From assembly GCF_029227915.1 (NCBI RefSeq), contig NC_079885.1, forward strand, positions 22,445,001 to 22,509,000: a DNA stretch of 64,000 nt, written 5' to 3'. Under the pieces are notes generated by a model that had not been told where the DNA came from, searched no databases, and worked only from the letters and a program-made list of their open reading frames with translations. Below are positions 1-10,545 of the stretch, in pieces; position 1 is the stretch's first letter, and each line of letters opens with the position of its first letter. The translations under genes were made by a program, and so were the position numbers. This DNA comes from Hydractinia symbiolongicarpus (taxonomy: Eukaryota > Cnidaria > Hydrozoa > Anthoathecata > Hydractiniidae).

Positions 1-1272
1 TAGAAAAAGGAAAAAAATCGATATGATGTAGTGTGATATGTTCAATAAAATTAGTTCTATACTTCAAGCAATTCACAGTTTTACATGTTTTGTTAGGTAT
101 ATTTTTTTCCTAAAAATCCATGGCAACCTGGTGTTTACTTTGGACTTGATTGTTCGACCTCGGAAACCTAGTTCGATACCTGAATTTTTAGACAATGTTG
201 AATTAAGCGAGACAAAAGTGTCTTAGCAATTTGAAGCTAGCTACAGGTTGGCAGAGCACGAGGTAAAGGGACTAAACATTAAATTAATTTACTTCACTGG
301 GATTTTAATATTATTTTTACACTATTAGAGCGCCGTCAATTTTGAGAAATTGTTTTACAGGCTATCAAACATCTTCCGTGGCTAATTGTTAATTTCTTTA
401 TTCCTGTTTTTTCTGTTTTATATTTTCGTGTAACTAATAGCCATTTTTTGTTCCTACAGTTTAGCAGTTTCCATTGTGTTCTATAGCTAAAGTAACTTAA
501 TACTTTGTATTTACATTTAGTCAAGATGGAATTGTTTAAAATAAAGATCTAAAGCTAGCTAGCTAGTTTTAGCTTCAGTTATTATAAAGAAAACAAATGA
601 TTTCTTTGTGTATTTTTTAATTTTACAATAAAAAACTATTTATGCACAACTTAGATATTTTCTGCTGCCATGATAAATTTGAAATGCCGCAATCGCTGAC
701 TCTGAATGACATTTTATTTAATAGATATCACATATTTGGCCCAAAAACCTTTTGGACACTTCAGACATATATATTATCTTTACTGGCCTCAGGATTCAAA
801 GAAATGCTTTTTAAAATAAAATAAGTTTAAGCATACATTATGGCTCTTTAGGTCATTTTCACATATTTTTAACATTCGTTAAAAAAAAAAAAAAAATGGA
901 CAATTTCGGACACCACTAAAGTTATTTTTATTCCAGATATTTTATTTCCATACCATGGACTAATATAAGAGGTTTATCTGAGATTAATATCCTCTTTACA
1001 GAATATAAAAATCTTATTTCAATCTTGAGATATCCTGTTTTAATTGAAAAGGTATGTTGAGTTATTTTCACGTAACGTTTTTGTCCCCTATGAAAAAGAT
1101 TTGACTTATATGTACAGGCAAAAATATAAACAATAGGCTGCAGAAAACAGAACAGAAAAATTAAGGCAAAAAAGCATTAATGGTAAAATTGGCAAAGTTT
1201 GTTTTTTAAAAAAGATAAGATAATAATTCCATAAGAAAAAATAATTCCAATGCATTTTCAATCTTATTGTCA
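1..1272. other. AT-rich intergenic sequence, no gene seen
   Basis: The open frames here are short, begin at arbitrary Met codons and match nothing I recognise. Low-complexity A/T runs and a GCTAGCTAGCTAG motif near 553-566 are present. The segment ends where the outer end of an LTR begins at 1273. Confidence 0.6.
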
Positions 1273-1431
1273 TGTATTTGGTTTGTTGTAGAAAACAGAT
1301 ATTGGTACAGATAAATATGTGTATTGACTGTTACAGTTAGATGCGCTACAGCTTGGCCATATTGGCTTCAGATATATAAACTCATGCTACGGATACACGA
1401 AACATAAACAAAGATGGTAGCGGACACTACA
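1273..1431 (-). repeat. 3' LTR of the gypsy element, short form
   Basis: On the minus strand it begins TGTAGTGTCCGC and ends CCAAATACA, giving the usual TG...CA ends. The same two ends delimit 7387-8588. About 50 bp at each end match the other LTR, but this copy is 159 bp against 1,202 bp. A TATATAA-like stretch lies near 1372. Confidence 0.8.
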
Positions 1432-1443
1432 TCCCTCCTTACC
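1432..1443 (-). other. Polypurine tract of the LTR element
   Basis: Read on the minus strand, GGTAAGGAGGGA directly abuts the TGTAGTG start of the 3' LTR. That is the expected position of the plus-strand primer, and it fixes the inner LTR boundary at 1431. Confidence 0.75.
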
Positions 1444-1769
1444 ATAAATAAAATCTACAGGAAACATTAAGCGCTAACAGAAAGACTGGCAGGATAAAGA
1501 AACAAAGGAAGCTGCCTTGGCTTTATGCTTAATGTAGTTTATTTATTTATTTTTTATTTTTTTTGACGTGAAATAATAAAAAAAATGTCTCTGTTTTTAT
1601 ATACACAAAGTGTTTTGTTTTTTATTGTCTCTCACAGATTTGTCTCGTAGTCTGCGAGGTAACGTGGAACAGTAAGGTTGCGTCGTGGTCTAACAATTTC
1701 GGTTATGCTAAATGGCTTGATCTCGTTGTATGGTTCTGTTTTATTCGTTCTTCCCATTTTTTTTGCAAG

Positions 1770-2546
1770 TTAATGTGAAAGTCGGCTAATACTTTGGTGT
1801 GGTGGTGAGAGTCTGCATGGGTTTTTAGCTTGTTTTTTTAGTTTGTCCTTTGTGGTCATGGTAACTTTACGGAAGACAGGAAGTTCGTTTCTGGCTTGAT
1901 GTTTGAAGAATAGGTCAGATGGAAATTTCCCGGTTGCGGTGAGTGGCATAGTCCTGAAGTATAATAGGAACCTGTTTAATTCATTTCTCCAATCTTTTCC
2001 TTCAGCTGCAGAGCATTGGATGATTTTGCCAATGGTACGATTGAACCTTTCAACTTCGCCATTTGCCTGAGGCCAATATGGTGTGACCGGGTGATGATGA
2101 AGGTTATGCTGGTTCAAAAACGCTTTGAACTCATCTGAGACGAACTGTTTCCCATTGTCCGTCATGATTTGTTGTGGATAACCAAATAATGCAAATGTTT
2201 TTTGGAGTTAGTTGATAATTTGACTTGACGAGGGTCCTTTCTTCATCAAGGAAACAATTGGATATCTAGTACGATAGTCTATGAGTACTAGGAGATGTTC
2301 TCCTGTTGGAAATGGGCCTTTGAAATGTGTTGCTACAGTATTCCATGGTTCATCAGGAATTTTGGTCATTTGAATCGGCTCAGGTTTGCTTGTTGATGGA
2401 GTTGGTACTTGGCAAGTGAGGCATGATGCGATGAATGCTTCCAAATCGGTGCTCAAGCCTGGCCACCATACTTTCTTGCGAAAGTGCTTTGCATTTGACA
2501 TGATCTGCTTCCGTAGTGCTTCAGGAATTACAATGCAGGGTCCTTT
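1770..2546 (-). pseudogene. Integrase remnant of the gypsy element
   Basis: The N-terminal zinc-binding part is represented by WWPGL and CLTCQ (near 2400-2470). The core follows with FKGPFP, VLIDYRTRYP, a TDNG motif near 2160 and NGEVERFNR near 2050. Comparing with the family, the first catalytic Asp (normally DFxGP) reads His here (THFKGP). The second Asp (TDNG) and the Glu (NGEVER) are kept. An in-frame TAA at 2208-2210 separates the first half from TDNG in the same reading frame. Downstream of about 1850 the frame drifts. The enzyme would insert cDNA into the genome in a living element; this copy is dead. Confidence 0.85.
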
Positions 2547-2884
2547 CTGTTAAGTAACAATAATGACTTACTTTGATTGTCTCACTTGATTACTCAGTGG
2601 CATCACAAACACAATCAGCAGGAACACAACACAACTTGATCCGTAACACAACAACACAACTGGATATCAACACAACTGCACAACCACTTGAGGCCCCACC
2701 AAGAACATTTACTATTGTTTACAGTCTATATTATGGAAACAAAATATAAATATCAACAATCTCCCTTCTCTTTCTTCAATTAGTAAATGTTGGTGAGAAT
2801 CTGTGTCTTCTCATTTTTATTAGTCTTTTTCATTTTCCGTAAATAAACTCAATCATAAGTACACTATTTACAAACTTCTTCACT
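2547..2884. other. Insertion of unrelated DNA inside the pol remnant
   Basis: About 340 bp with repeated CACAAC / AACACAAC motifs (2600-2680) and no coding resemblance separate two parts of the polyprotein that should be adjacent: the linker ending near 2885 and the integrase zinc region near 2540. I could not identify the inserted sequence. Confidence 0.5.
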
Positions 2885-3700
2885 TTCTCAGCTTACAGCT
2901 GAGCCTCTGCAATAAAATACCATCTTCAACAGATAGTTCTTGTTTTACTTGAAAGAAATGTTTGAATTTCGATTTCTGCCAGGATGAAATTTGAACGCTA
3001 TTGATGATTTGTGGCAGCATGGTGTCAGTTTGAGTAGCTGAACATATCTCAGACAATGACAACGACTTGGTAACAGCGTGACTCACAATGAATTTGCTGT
3101 ATGCATCATCAGTTGGTTGTGTGTAATTTTCAGCTTGTTGAAGACTGCGTGATATAATATCAGCTGCATTTAGATGTCCAGGGATGTATTTGATTCGGTA
3201 TTGGTAAGCCTGTAGGCGCAGGAGCCAACGTTGAACGTTGAAACGCGGTGGTGGTCTTGACGAAGAGGACTGTAGTGGTTTATGATTGGTCAGAATTTGA
3301 AATGGGCGGTCATAGACGTAATAATGGCAATGCTCACATGGCCATGGGACTACTAGACCTTCCCTCTCGGTCTGACTGTATCTACTCTCTACCTCGGTGA
3401 GTGACCTGGAATCAAATTATACTGGTCGGGAGGAACCATCCAGTTGTCACTGCGATAAAACTGCACCATGTCCAGTGGGACTGGCATCAACAATAATTTT
3501 GATTTCTGCGAAGGGGTTGTAGAAAGCTAACGTTGGTGGGTTGAGAATCGCTTGTTTCAGCTTGGTGAACGCCTGTTGTTGTTTGCTTGTCTAGATAAAT
3601 GGTTGGGTTTTTCTGGTGAGTTGTCTCAGGGGTTCTGACATTGAAGAGTAGTTCTGGATGAAGCAGTGGCATTAGTTAACGAGGCCAGGAAAGATCTAAC
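2885..3700 (-). pseudogene. RNase H and linker remnant of the gypsy element
   Basis: Minus-strand translation gives IIVDASPTGHGAVLSQ (near 3480-3510), then YSQTEREGL (near 3360) and QILTNHKPL (near 3290), the standard RNase H signature series. The Asp of the usual TDHKPL motif is Asn here. Then come the IKYIPGHLNAADIISR segment near 3170 and a linker with VEDGILLQ near 2920. Stops and at least one frameshift fall around 3400-3600. Confidence 0.82.
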
Positions 3701-4606
3701 TTCAGCAACATTTGTGTGTCGAAAACGCATTTCCCTTTATTTACTCGGAGTCCTAGTTGGTATAATCTGTGCAATACTTATGTTTATGTTGCGCATGTTG
3801 TTCGGGTGTTGACCAGATAAGTATATCGTCACTGATTTTTACTCCCGTGATTGCAATTTTGATTTGCTTTTGGAAACTCTCGAAGGCACTTGATATTCCA
3901 TAGATTAGCCGTTTTTATTGGATAAGACCATCATGGGTAGCATACATGGTTATATTCCTGCCTTCCTCTGCCAGTTGTATTTGGTGGTAACCCTCACGAA
4001 GGTCAATTTTCAAGAAAATTGTAGCATTTGTGAGTTCTGGGAGAATGTCTTCGATCTTAGGTATGACATGTCTCTCTCTGATAATGGCTGTGTTGGCTTT
4101 TCGCATGTCTAAGCATAAATGAATTTGTCCATTCTTTTTGGTGGTTGGTCTGTCAACAGGCTCAATGATATCGAGTATTAGGAGGTGTTGTGTTTCCTCG
4201 GGGACTTTTTGTCTAGTGTGAAACAGGATTTGCCTAATCGATTACTGGACTGGTACAACGTCTTCACGGATGTGGAGTTTAATTTCGAAATCCTTCAGCT
4301 TCCCCAGACCTTGAAACACCTTTTTGTTTTGATTAATGGCTGTGGATATGTTGTGTTGTACATTTGGTTGGATGTGGTTTATGTCGGCAAAAAGCTCTTC
4401 TGGTGGTGCAACTCGAAGTAGGTTGAGTGCTTCTGCGGTGTTTCGGCTTAGAAATGATCCGCCTTTCCCCAATACGACGATGAACTTATCAATGGTAAAG
4501 TTGTTGTTAGCATAGACTTTAGTGGTAAATTCGCTTTTCACTATAAATGGAGCTAAACTGCAAGTTTTGCTCATGTTAATTGTGGTGACAGAATTACAGT
4601 TCTTTA
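3701..4606 (-). pseudogene. Protease end and reverse transcriptase remnant
   Basis: The segment runs from a protease-like tail (SRNTAEALNLLRV, near 4430-4460) through VFQGLGKLKDFEIKLHI into the RT. RT landmarks are CLDMRKAN (near 4100), FLKIDLREGYHQIQLA (near 4010), TMYATHDGL (near 3940) and ISDDILI (near 3820), the catalytic motif of this family. Between DIIEPVDRP and TKKNGQ roughly ten residues normally present (the TPWVSP stretch) are missing. Stops occur at 4242-4244 and about 3915. Confidence 0.87.
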
Positions 4607-5260
4607 GTATTGTGGTTAATATACATTAGGTTTACCTTAGTCATTAAACATGTCATGTAGAGCCTGACACAGTGGGGGTGGTTTCTACCTATAGACCTAA
4701 TCTTAAAAATTGCCAGGGTTATTAGTCTCACTTGCCTGTAAAGGAACTGGACCCTACCCAGGTCTTGATTATTAATGGTTGCATATAAGAACCCAACATC
4801 CCACACTGCACAGGTTCTTCAGATGTACCTTACAGCTTACAGTTACCCACCCTCCCACCCTTTTATAGATTGATTTTCTTCACCTATTTCTTTTTTTATT
4901 TTATGTTATCAACACGCCTACTAATGGTGGATGAGATACCAATTCAATTATCGTGGTGCAATGGACTCGAGTCGAAATGGAAATATCATGAACCTCTCCA
5001 ATGCAACTAAAGACAACCACATCACAACTGTGTTGTGAGCACGCAGCACAACATAACCAGACAAATTGCTTCTGCCTCAAGGTTTCCCTGACATTTCTTT
5101 TGGCTCATGTTATGTCAGGGTTTTAGTCCAGAGGTAGAAACAACAAGTCTGTAGGGAGCCTCTAATTTAATTGGTGGGTGTGTTGGGCCTCCTTCATCAG
5201 CCGTTTAGGCAAGTAATGTGTTGATAAAAGTCATTGTAGAATAAGAACACAAGTAATTAG
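4607..5260. other. Non-coding stretch between gag and pol remnants
   Basis: No gag nucleocapsid or protease active-site coding is visible, although this is where they should be. One inverted repeat is present at 5089-5121 (CCTGACAT...ATGTCAGG), which shares the CCTGA/TCAGG stem with the array that follows. Confidence 0.5.
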
Positions 5261-5945
5261 CATGTGCCTGACGCTCAGGACATGTCGATGCGCCTGACGC
5301 TCAGGACATGTTGATGCGCCTGACGCTCAGGGCATCTCTAGTGTAGTCATCATGTGAATAAGAAACATGCGCCTGACGCTCAGGGCATGATGAAGCCCCT
5401 GACGCTCAGGGCATCTCTCATACACCTGACGCTCAGGGTATGAATAAAAACACCAGTAATTAGCATGTGCCTGACGCTCAGGACATGTCGATGCACCTGA
5501 CGCTCAGGGCATCTCTAGTGTAGTCATCATGTGAATAAGAAACATGCGCCTGACGCTCAGCGCATGATGAAGCCCCTGACACTCAGGGCATCTCTCATAC
5601 ACCTGACGCTCAGGGTATGAATAAAAACACCAGTAATTAGCATGTGCCTGACGCTCAGGACATGTCCATGCACCTGACACTCAGGGCATCTCTAGTGTAG
5701 TCATTATGTGAATAAGAAACATGCGCCTGACGCTCAGGGCATGATGAAGCCCCTGACGCTCAGGGCATCTCTCATACACCTGACGCTCAGGGTATGGAAG
5801 AGAACACCATAATTAGCATGTGCCTGACGCTCAGGACATGTCGATGCATCTGACGCTCAGTGCATCTCATCTGTCTCATGCACCTGACGCTCAGGGCATG
5901 AAAACACTTATAACGCATAACCTGACGCTCAGGTTATGCATTATA
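5261..5945. repeat. Array of 20 near-identical hairpin units
   Basis: The 13-bp core CCTGACGCTCAGG (5-bp arms, CGC loop) occurs 20 times between 5267 and 5933, with occasional single changes. Flanks extend each core into a 9-11 bp stem: CATGTG...GACATG, CATGCG...GGCATG, ATACA...GGTAT, and a perfect 11-bp form GCATAA-CCTGA / TCAGG-TTATGC at the right end. The units sit in a higher-order repeat: successive CATGTG starts at 5261, 5464, 5641 and 5818 are 203, 177 and 177 bp apart, each period holding five or six hairpins. The array lies inside the gypsy element where gag/pol junction coding is expected, so it is probably a later insertion or expansion. Function unknown. Confidence 0.95.
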
Positions 5946-6074
5946 TATTTGTGCATATGACGGAGCACGAAGGAGGCACCTTCATTCCTACCCATTCCCC
6001 AAAAATTTCATAAATAGTCTACGCATACTGAATGTGTTGTATCTACTCATTCCAACAGAAATACATTGTTTCTA

Positions 6075-6565
6075 TCAATTTGTGTTATTATTCTGGAACC
6101 CAAAGCAATTAAGTGGAGCTGTAGCTTGATATGGGTATATGTTAACCTTCGTTTTGGTGAGCTGTGGTGACGGTTTGATTTTGTTGAAGGACGGTACGTC
6201 TAGAATGTTAGTGGTCTGGTTCTCGGTTCGAGTTCTCAATCTGTTGATCAAGTGAGTGGCGTTTTCTTTAACTTTCTCGAGCGTTAGAGTGGTTGCGGTT
6301 AGCAGCTTCTTTCTGAATTCTGATTACTTGGTCTCTGATGTGTTCATCTGTTTGAGCGGCATACTTACAGTATCTAGCAAGTTTGTGTAATCTGGTAATG
6401 AATTGTTCTATACTTTCACTGTTCTCCTGTTTAGCATTATGAAACATTGATCTTTCATAGTGCACATTCTTTTGAAGTAAGAAGTGAGCGTCCAGAGCTG
6501 CTAAGGCCTCCTCATAGGTGGTACCTTGGTTAGGAAGGGTTTCAAAATTCTCTTGAGAATCGAAT
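6075..6565 (-). pseudogene. Gag (capsid-like) remnant, central and C-terminal part
   Basis: Minus-strand reading gives FETLPNQGTTYEEALAALD, then FHNAKQENSESIEQFITRL and IRDQVI, a standard gag capsid stretch of gypsy-like elements. After IRDQVI the frame shifts by one base; the continuation KKLLTATTLTLEKVKENA is in the new frame and runs to a stop at 6075-6077. In a live element this protein would form the particle shell. Confidence 0.82.
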
Positions 6566-7065
6566 TCGCGGGATCACAAAAAACCCTGATAGAATTGTTT
6601 GGAACTTTTTGTTAAACAAGGTTCAAACTAAAATAAATACACAGAAAATATGAAAATACGAAAAAAACGCTTAAATTTGAAATGAATAATAAATAAATAA
6701 ATAACAAATGTATACCAACTATTCTTTACAGGGCTTGAAAGGATGAACATTGTGAGTGTTTAACTTTCTTGAACTTCTTTAACAGACGCAGATTTATTTG
6801 AAATTTGATAAAATAAAACTTCGTAACTTTTGTGTTTGAAATTTGATTTTAACTTGTTACTTTGTCTTTTTAAGCCGGAATGAAAAAAAAACTGAAAAAA
6901 CTACATATATAAATTCTATCAATAAATATAACACACTTGAGACACAAACATAAAACACAAGTTAATTACGCAATACACCATAAAAGAACAATAAAACATG
7001 CATGTAACAAACATATTGAACACGAAACGAACGTATACTATCATATAACACGAAATCAACACAAA
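6566..7065. other. AT-rich insertion splitting gag
   Basis: About 500 bp, very A-rich, with no coding sense, separates the gag N-terminal part (7066-7254) from the rest (below 6566). The ends show no clear terminal repeat. Confidence 0.45.
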
Positions 7066-7254
7066 TCCAGTGTTAACTGTACACCCATCACGTGAAGGAG
7101 CGGTGCACGTTTTCTAGGATTGTCAGTAACACCTGATGCAGCAATGAAATAATCGAAAGCCTTTTTCCACTTATCCCATCGTTGAGCTATTGAATTTGGG
7201 TCACACTTGGGCGAAAATGTTGGAATACTCGGTACTTATAGTTGCGCTGCGGCC
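7066..7254 (-). pseudogene. Gag remnant, N-terminal part
   Basis: Minus strand from an ATG at 7252-7254 (MAAAQL) meets an in-frame TAA after six codons, then continues VPSIPTFSPKCDPNSIAQRW and KKAFDYFIAASGV. The pattern of a PxF...DP...W..W...F..Y series is the usual gag start of this family. It sits about 130 bp downstream of the 5' LTR. Confidence 0.72.
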
Positions 7255-7366
7255 ATGTGGGGTGGTGAGTTCAGGTAAGGAAAATGTAACTTACAGTGTC
7301 TTGTTCGGTCTTGTTTCACGTGAACAACTTGAAATAATTATGGTAGAGTGTTCTCTAGATATTAGT

Positions 7367-7382
7367 AATCCTCATCGCCAAT
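7367..7382 (-). other. Primer-binding-site-like sequence
   Basis: Read on the minus strand, TGGCGATGAGGATTA follows the 5' LTR end by a few bases. A TGG start a few nucleotides after the LTR is typical of a tRNA primer site. The tRNA cannot be named with confidence. Confidence 0.5.
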
Positions 7383-7793
7383 GTAGTGTATTTGGTTTGT
7401 TGTAGAAAACAGAGATTGGTACAGATAAATATGTGTAAAAAAGAAAGATTAACATATGCGTAAAAATGTAATGTAAAAATGTAATATGTGTAAAAAAGAA
7501 AGATTAACGCTAGCTTGTATACCCTAGATTGTTATGCATAAGTTAAAAATATATAACACACAGGAAGTATAACTATATTTAAACATCCGCGATCATTGTT
7601 GAATACACTCTTATTTTTAAAATAGTTCTAATATGAAAAAGTGTTAATGGCCTTGATAGCTTCAAGAATGACCTCGAGACGGATGCATCGCAAAGCCCTC
7701 TCGATACAATTTGAAAGTAAAAAAACGTCTATCACGGATAAAAAATACCGTCGCGATACGCGAAGCGCATGTAAACAACCTTTTTCCAGTACT

Positions 7794-8502
7794 GTATACA
7801 GTACAGTCTGAATGTAATCTACTGTGTACGCGCTAATGTCACACCTTTGTGTGGAGGACGGCAGTCGTTTGTCTTTTGTTATAATTAAATCCCTTAAGGA
7901 TTTTGCGAGTTTATATTTGCGTGTTAAAAAACAATGCGCTCGCGAAGAAATATCGGAGTAATTATATTTCTTGTAATAGCGAGATGCATTGTGTAAATGT
8001 ATTGATAAACTATTCCCTTGAGTATTAGCTCGAAGTAATTAAATAATAAAAATCTTTTGCATTGTTCACAACTATTAAATGCCGCTTTTCGTTTAAAAAC
8101 TTTTAAAATGTGATCTTAAAGAAAAATTTCTATCGCCGCTATTCGTTTTTAAACTTTTAAAATGCGATTTAAAAAAACATTTCTATCGCCGCTTTCGATT
8201 TTAAACTTTTAAAATGCGATCTAAAAAACATTTCTATCGCCGCTTTTCGTTTATAAACTGTTAAAATGCGATCTAAAAAAACGCTTAATTACTGCAATTA
8301 AAAATTTCAAAAGAGTTTGCGCAAAATAGATTGCGCAAAATAGATTGCTAAAATTAAACAATCGATTGCGTGGGGTCATTGTTTATCAGCGAGGCAATTA
8401 TCTTCGTAAAAAAACAAAAGCTCTCGCAATGTTATTGTTCTGTGTAACTATTCATGCGAGTTTCGCGTCCGCGTTAGATTACATTCAGACTGTACTGTAT
8501 AT
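7794..8502. mobile_element. Nested inverted-repeat (MITE-like) element in the LTR
   Basis: The left end 7794-7832 (GTATACAGTACAGTCTGAAT...) is repeated in reverse complement at 8464-8502, about 39 bp with few mismatches. The interior has no coding potential and contains a tandem repeat at 8078-8285. Related sequence occurs in opposite orientation at about 42320-42680. It resembles a non-autonomous DNA transposon; the transposase family is unknown. Confidence 0.65.
8078..8285. repeat. Tandem repeat, about 52 bp x 4
   Basis: The unit contains TTTCTATCGCCGCT followed by TTCG, a TTTAAACTTTTAAAATGCGAT block and an A run. Copies start near 8078, 8127, 8180 and 8231. Confidence 0.85.
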
Positions 8503-8588
8503 ATATTCATTCAGACTGTACTGTATATATATATAAGCTCATTCTACGGATACACGAAACACAAACAAAGATGGTAGCGGACACTACA

Positions 8589-9977
8589 CTCATGTTCCCA
8601 AAAATCTATAAATTAACATAAAGTCAATTTGGCTTATGGAGTTATTCATTTCTTGTCTGCCAATGCATAGGTGAGTGTATACATTAGTTGCAGCGTGATG
8701 TGATGTTTAGATTTTGCATCGAGAACAAGGGACATGCGCATCCATATTCACAGGCAAAAAATATAAACAGACCGCGACAATCAAACATATTATATAAGTG
8801 TAAAAAAAATTGATGCTAACATGCTAATGCTAACATTGGTAATGTCTACAAAGATTCATTTGGCTATGTCATCCTTTTTCTCTTGCCTGTCAGGGAGGCG
8901 CACACATATCCAGAACTTTGCAAACATTCACAACTCATCTATTATTTATACCCCTATGCCATTTGTCAATTAAAGTTTTGACAATGAGAACGAATGCAAT
9001 AAAAAAAGGTTTCATTAACAATATACCTTCTGTGGAAAATCCCTGACCATTTATTAATATGACCAACGAAGCCATCATAATCATGAACAAAAACATTGTT
9101 GTCAGTTAATTAATTGGCTTAAAACCTTCAATTTTTTTACCTTTCACCAAACCTACAAAAAGAGAAGATATACGTATAAAAACTTTTGTACACGAACACA
9201 AAAATTGCACTATAGCTATCTACTCACTTTCGCTTTTCACTTCCTTCTTTTCAGAGTGTCTTTTCGGAGCATTTGTACCCGCTGCACTATCCCTGCAAGT
9301 ATGGTCTCTCCTACGCAGATATACTTCAGGCAAAGTACATGTACTTTTGTGCAAAAAATTAATTTAAAGTAATTTAATGGTAATTGCATGAAATTATTAG
9401 TACTAAATAAATGCTTGATAATATAAAAACTTAGGCAAAAGTCAGTGTTAAATCTTTTATATATTTTATTGTATTTGAGCTGACCTGCCTTTTCGGTCGG
9501 GCCGGGGTTTCGATCTACGAAATGCTGCATCAGCATAAAATCAACGTGATTTTCACCATGATTTTTTTCGTTTTCATGCAAACAGCTAGCTAGCTAACTC
9601 TTGTGAAACTCGTAATTTGAGACAAGTTATGTCTTTACTAGCTAGCTATACATATTTTTAAAGAAGTAATTGTATAATGTAGCCCCAAAAAATTTCATAA
9701 CAGTTTGTTGTAATTAGATATAGATAGATAATGTAGATATTTTACATGACTAGCTAGCCTCATAAAAATTAAGGAATATAGCTAGCTATACCCCTGTATA
9801 TTATATTCAAGGAGGGGTCATTTTCTCAAGGACGTGTTTCCAAGTAGATCATTCAAGGACCTCTTTCTTTTCTGGCTTTAAATCTTTAATATGTTTTGAA
9901 CACTGGATAATCTTGGCCATTTTAAAGTGTATATATTTGTGTGTAAGTTTCTTTGTAATTAGGGTTTTTACTGCAAA
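8589..9977. other. Intergenic, no gene seen
   Basis: A 114-codon minus-strand frame at 9237-9581 has no recognisable domain and an unlikely composition. Several GCTAGCTAGCTA palindromic runs occur (9585-9600, 9640, 9750-9790). Confidence 0.5.
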
Positions 9978-10545
9978 GAGTAGATGATAGATAGATTTGC
10001 ATATTTTTTAAACCTAACAAATATTGAGGGGTATACCCTGTCTATTATTTCCAGGAGGGGCCATGGCTTAGATGGAGAGTCCTAGAGTAATGATTTAATG
10101 CTCCTTTTGAGCTACGTAGACCCAATTCTTGCGGTTGGATTCGCGTCATAACACTGGTTGAACCAATCACGAGCCAGTATTCAGGTTAAACAGCCATTAT
10201 GAAATGGGGTACAAACGCCGTAATCATAATGTTTTTGTGGTGAAACTGTCATAGCTAACTACAATACTGGATTTTTCAAGGAATTTTTCTTTTTAGTCAA
10301 ATCTTTAATATGTTTTAGATACTGCTTAATTTTGCCATTTTGCAACATTTTAACGCTGTTTTGCCTGTAAATTCTGTTTAATTAAGGTTGCTACTGTGAA
10401 TGTTTGACCTAAAAAAGTCCACTTTGTACCCCATGGGAGAGCAACGAAGGAGAACATTCCGACAGCAAGAATTAGTAGGGCCTGCGCTCTACTAGACAAC
10501 TCCCAGCAACATCCAACGGCCCAAACAGTGTGCCATCTCCCCTAT
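9978..10545 (+). repeat. Dispersed repeat (CCAGGAGGGGCC family), interrupted copy
   Basis: Matches copies at 51308-51550 (reverse), 52860-53130 (forward) and 41811-41955 (reverse, partial). Shared landmarks are TAGATAGAT, CAAATATTGAGGG, TATTTCCAGGAGGGGCC, GAGAGTCCTAGAGTA, TTTTGAGCTACG, CTCTACTAGACAACTC and CAACATCCAACGGCCCA. This copy is split at 10128-10469 by another element. Confidence 0.85.
10128..10469. mobile_element. 342-bp MITE inserted in the dispersed repeat
   Basis: Comparison with the intact copies shows that 10128-10469 is foreign. It is flanked by AATT on both sides (10124-10127 and 10470-10473) and has imperfect terminal inverted repeats beginning CTTGC (CTTGCGGTTGGATTCG against CTTGCTGTCGGAATGT). 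No coding capacity. Confidence 0.7.

Larger units (their letters stand above)
1273..8588 (-). mobile_element. Degenerate Ty3/gypsy-type LTR retrotransposon
   Basis: A minus-strand element bounded by related terminal sequences at 1273-1431 and 7387-8588. In transcriptional order it has 5' LTR, primer-binding-like site, gag remnants (about 7254-6075), a hairpin array, a protease/RT region (about 4600-3700), RNase H (about 3680-3100) and integrase (about 2550-1770), then a polypurine tract and the 3' LTR. The gag, RT and integrase wording matches the gypsy-like families of marine invertebrates whose RT motif is SDD-type (here ISDD) rather than YxDD. The element cannot be functional: it has in-frame stops in gag, pol and integrase, frameshifts, a loss of about ten residues in RT, substitutions of catalytic Asp in RNase H and integrase, and several insertions of unrelated DNA. 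I saw no convincing target-site duplication at the outer ends. Confidence 0.88.
7387..8588 (-). repeat. 5' LTR of the gypsy element, long form
   Basis: Shares its terminal blocks with the short LTR: 7387-7437 matches 1273-1323, and 8538-8588 matches 1381-1431. The middle differs. It holds a local duplication (ATATGTGTAAAAAAGAAAG at 7427 and 7486) and a nested inverted-repeat element. Confidence 0.75.

Noticed and set aside
3918-4421. Plus-strand frames at 3918-4112 and 4185-4421
   Set aside because: Antisense shadows of the reverse transcriptase remnant.
5261-5945. CRISPR-like array
   Set aside because: Repeats are self-complementary, spacing is irregular, spacers recur in blocks of 177 bp, and the DNA is clearly animal nuclear.
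1273-8588. Possible intact retroviral-like element with env
   Set aside because: No envelope-like frame between integrase and the 3' LTR, and the other genes carry stops, shifts and catalytic substitutions.
9237-9581. 114-codon minus-strand frame
   Set aside because: No domain, odd composition, no splice or promoter support; likely chance in AT-rich DNA.
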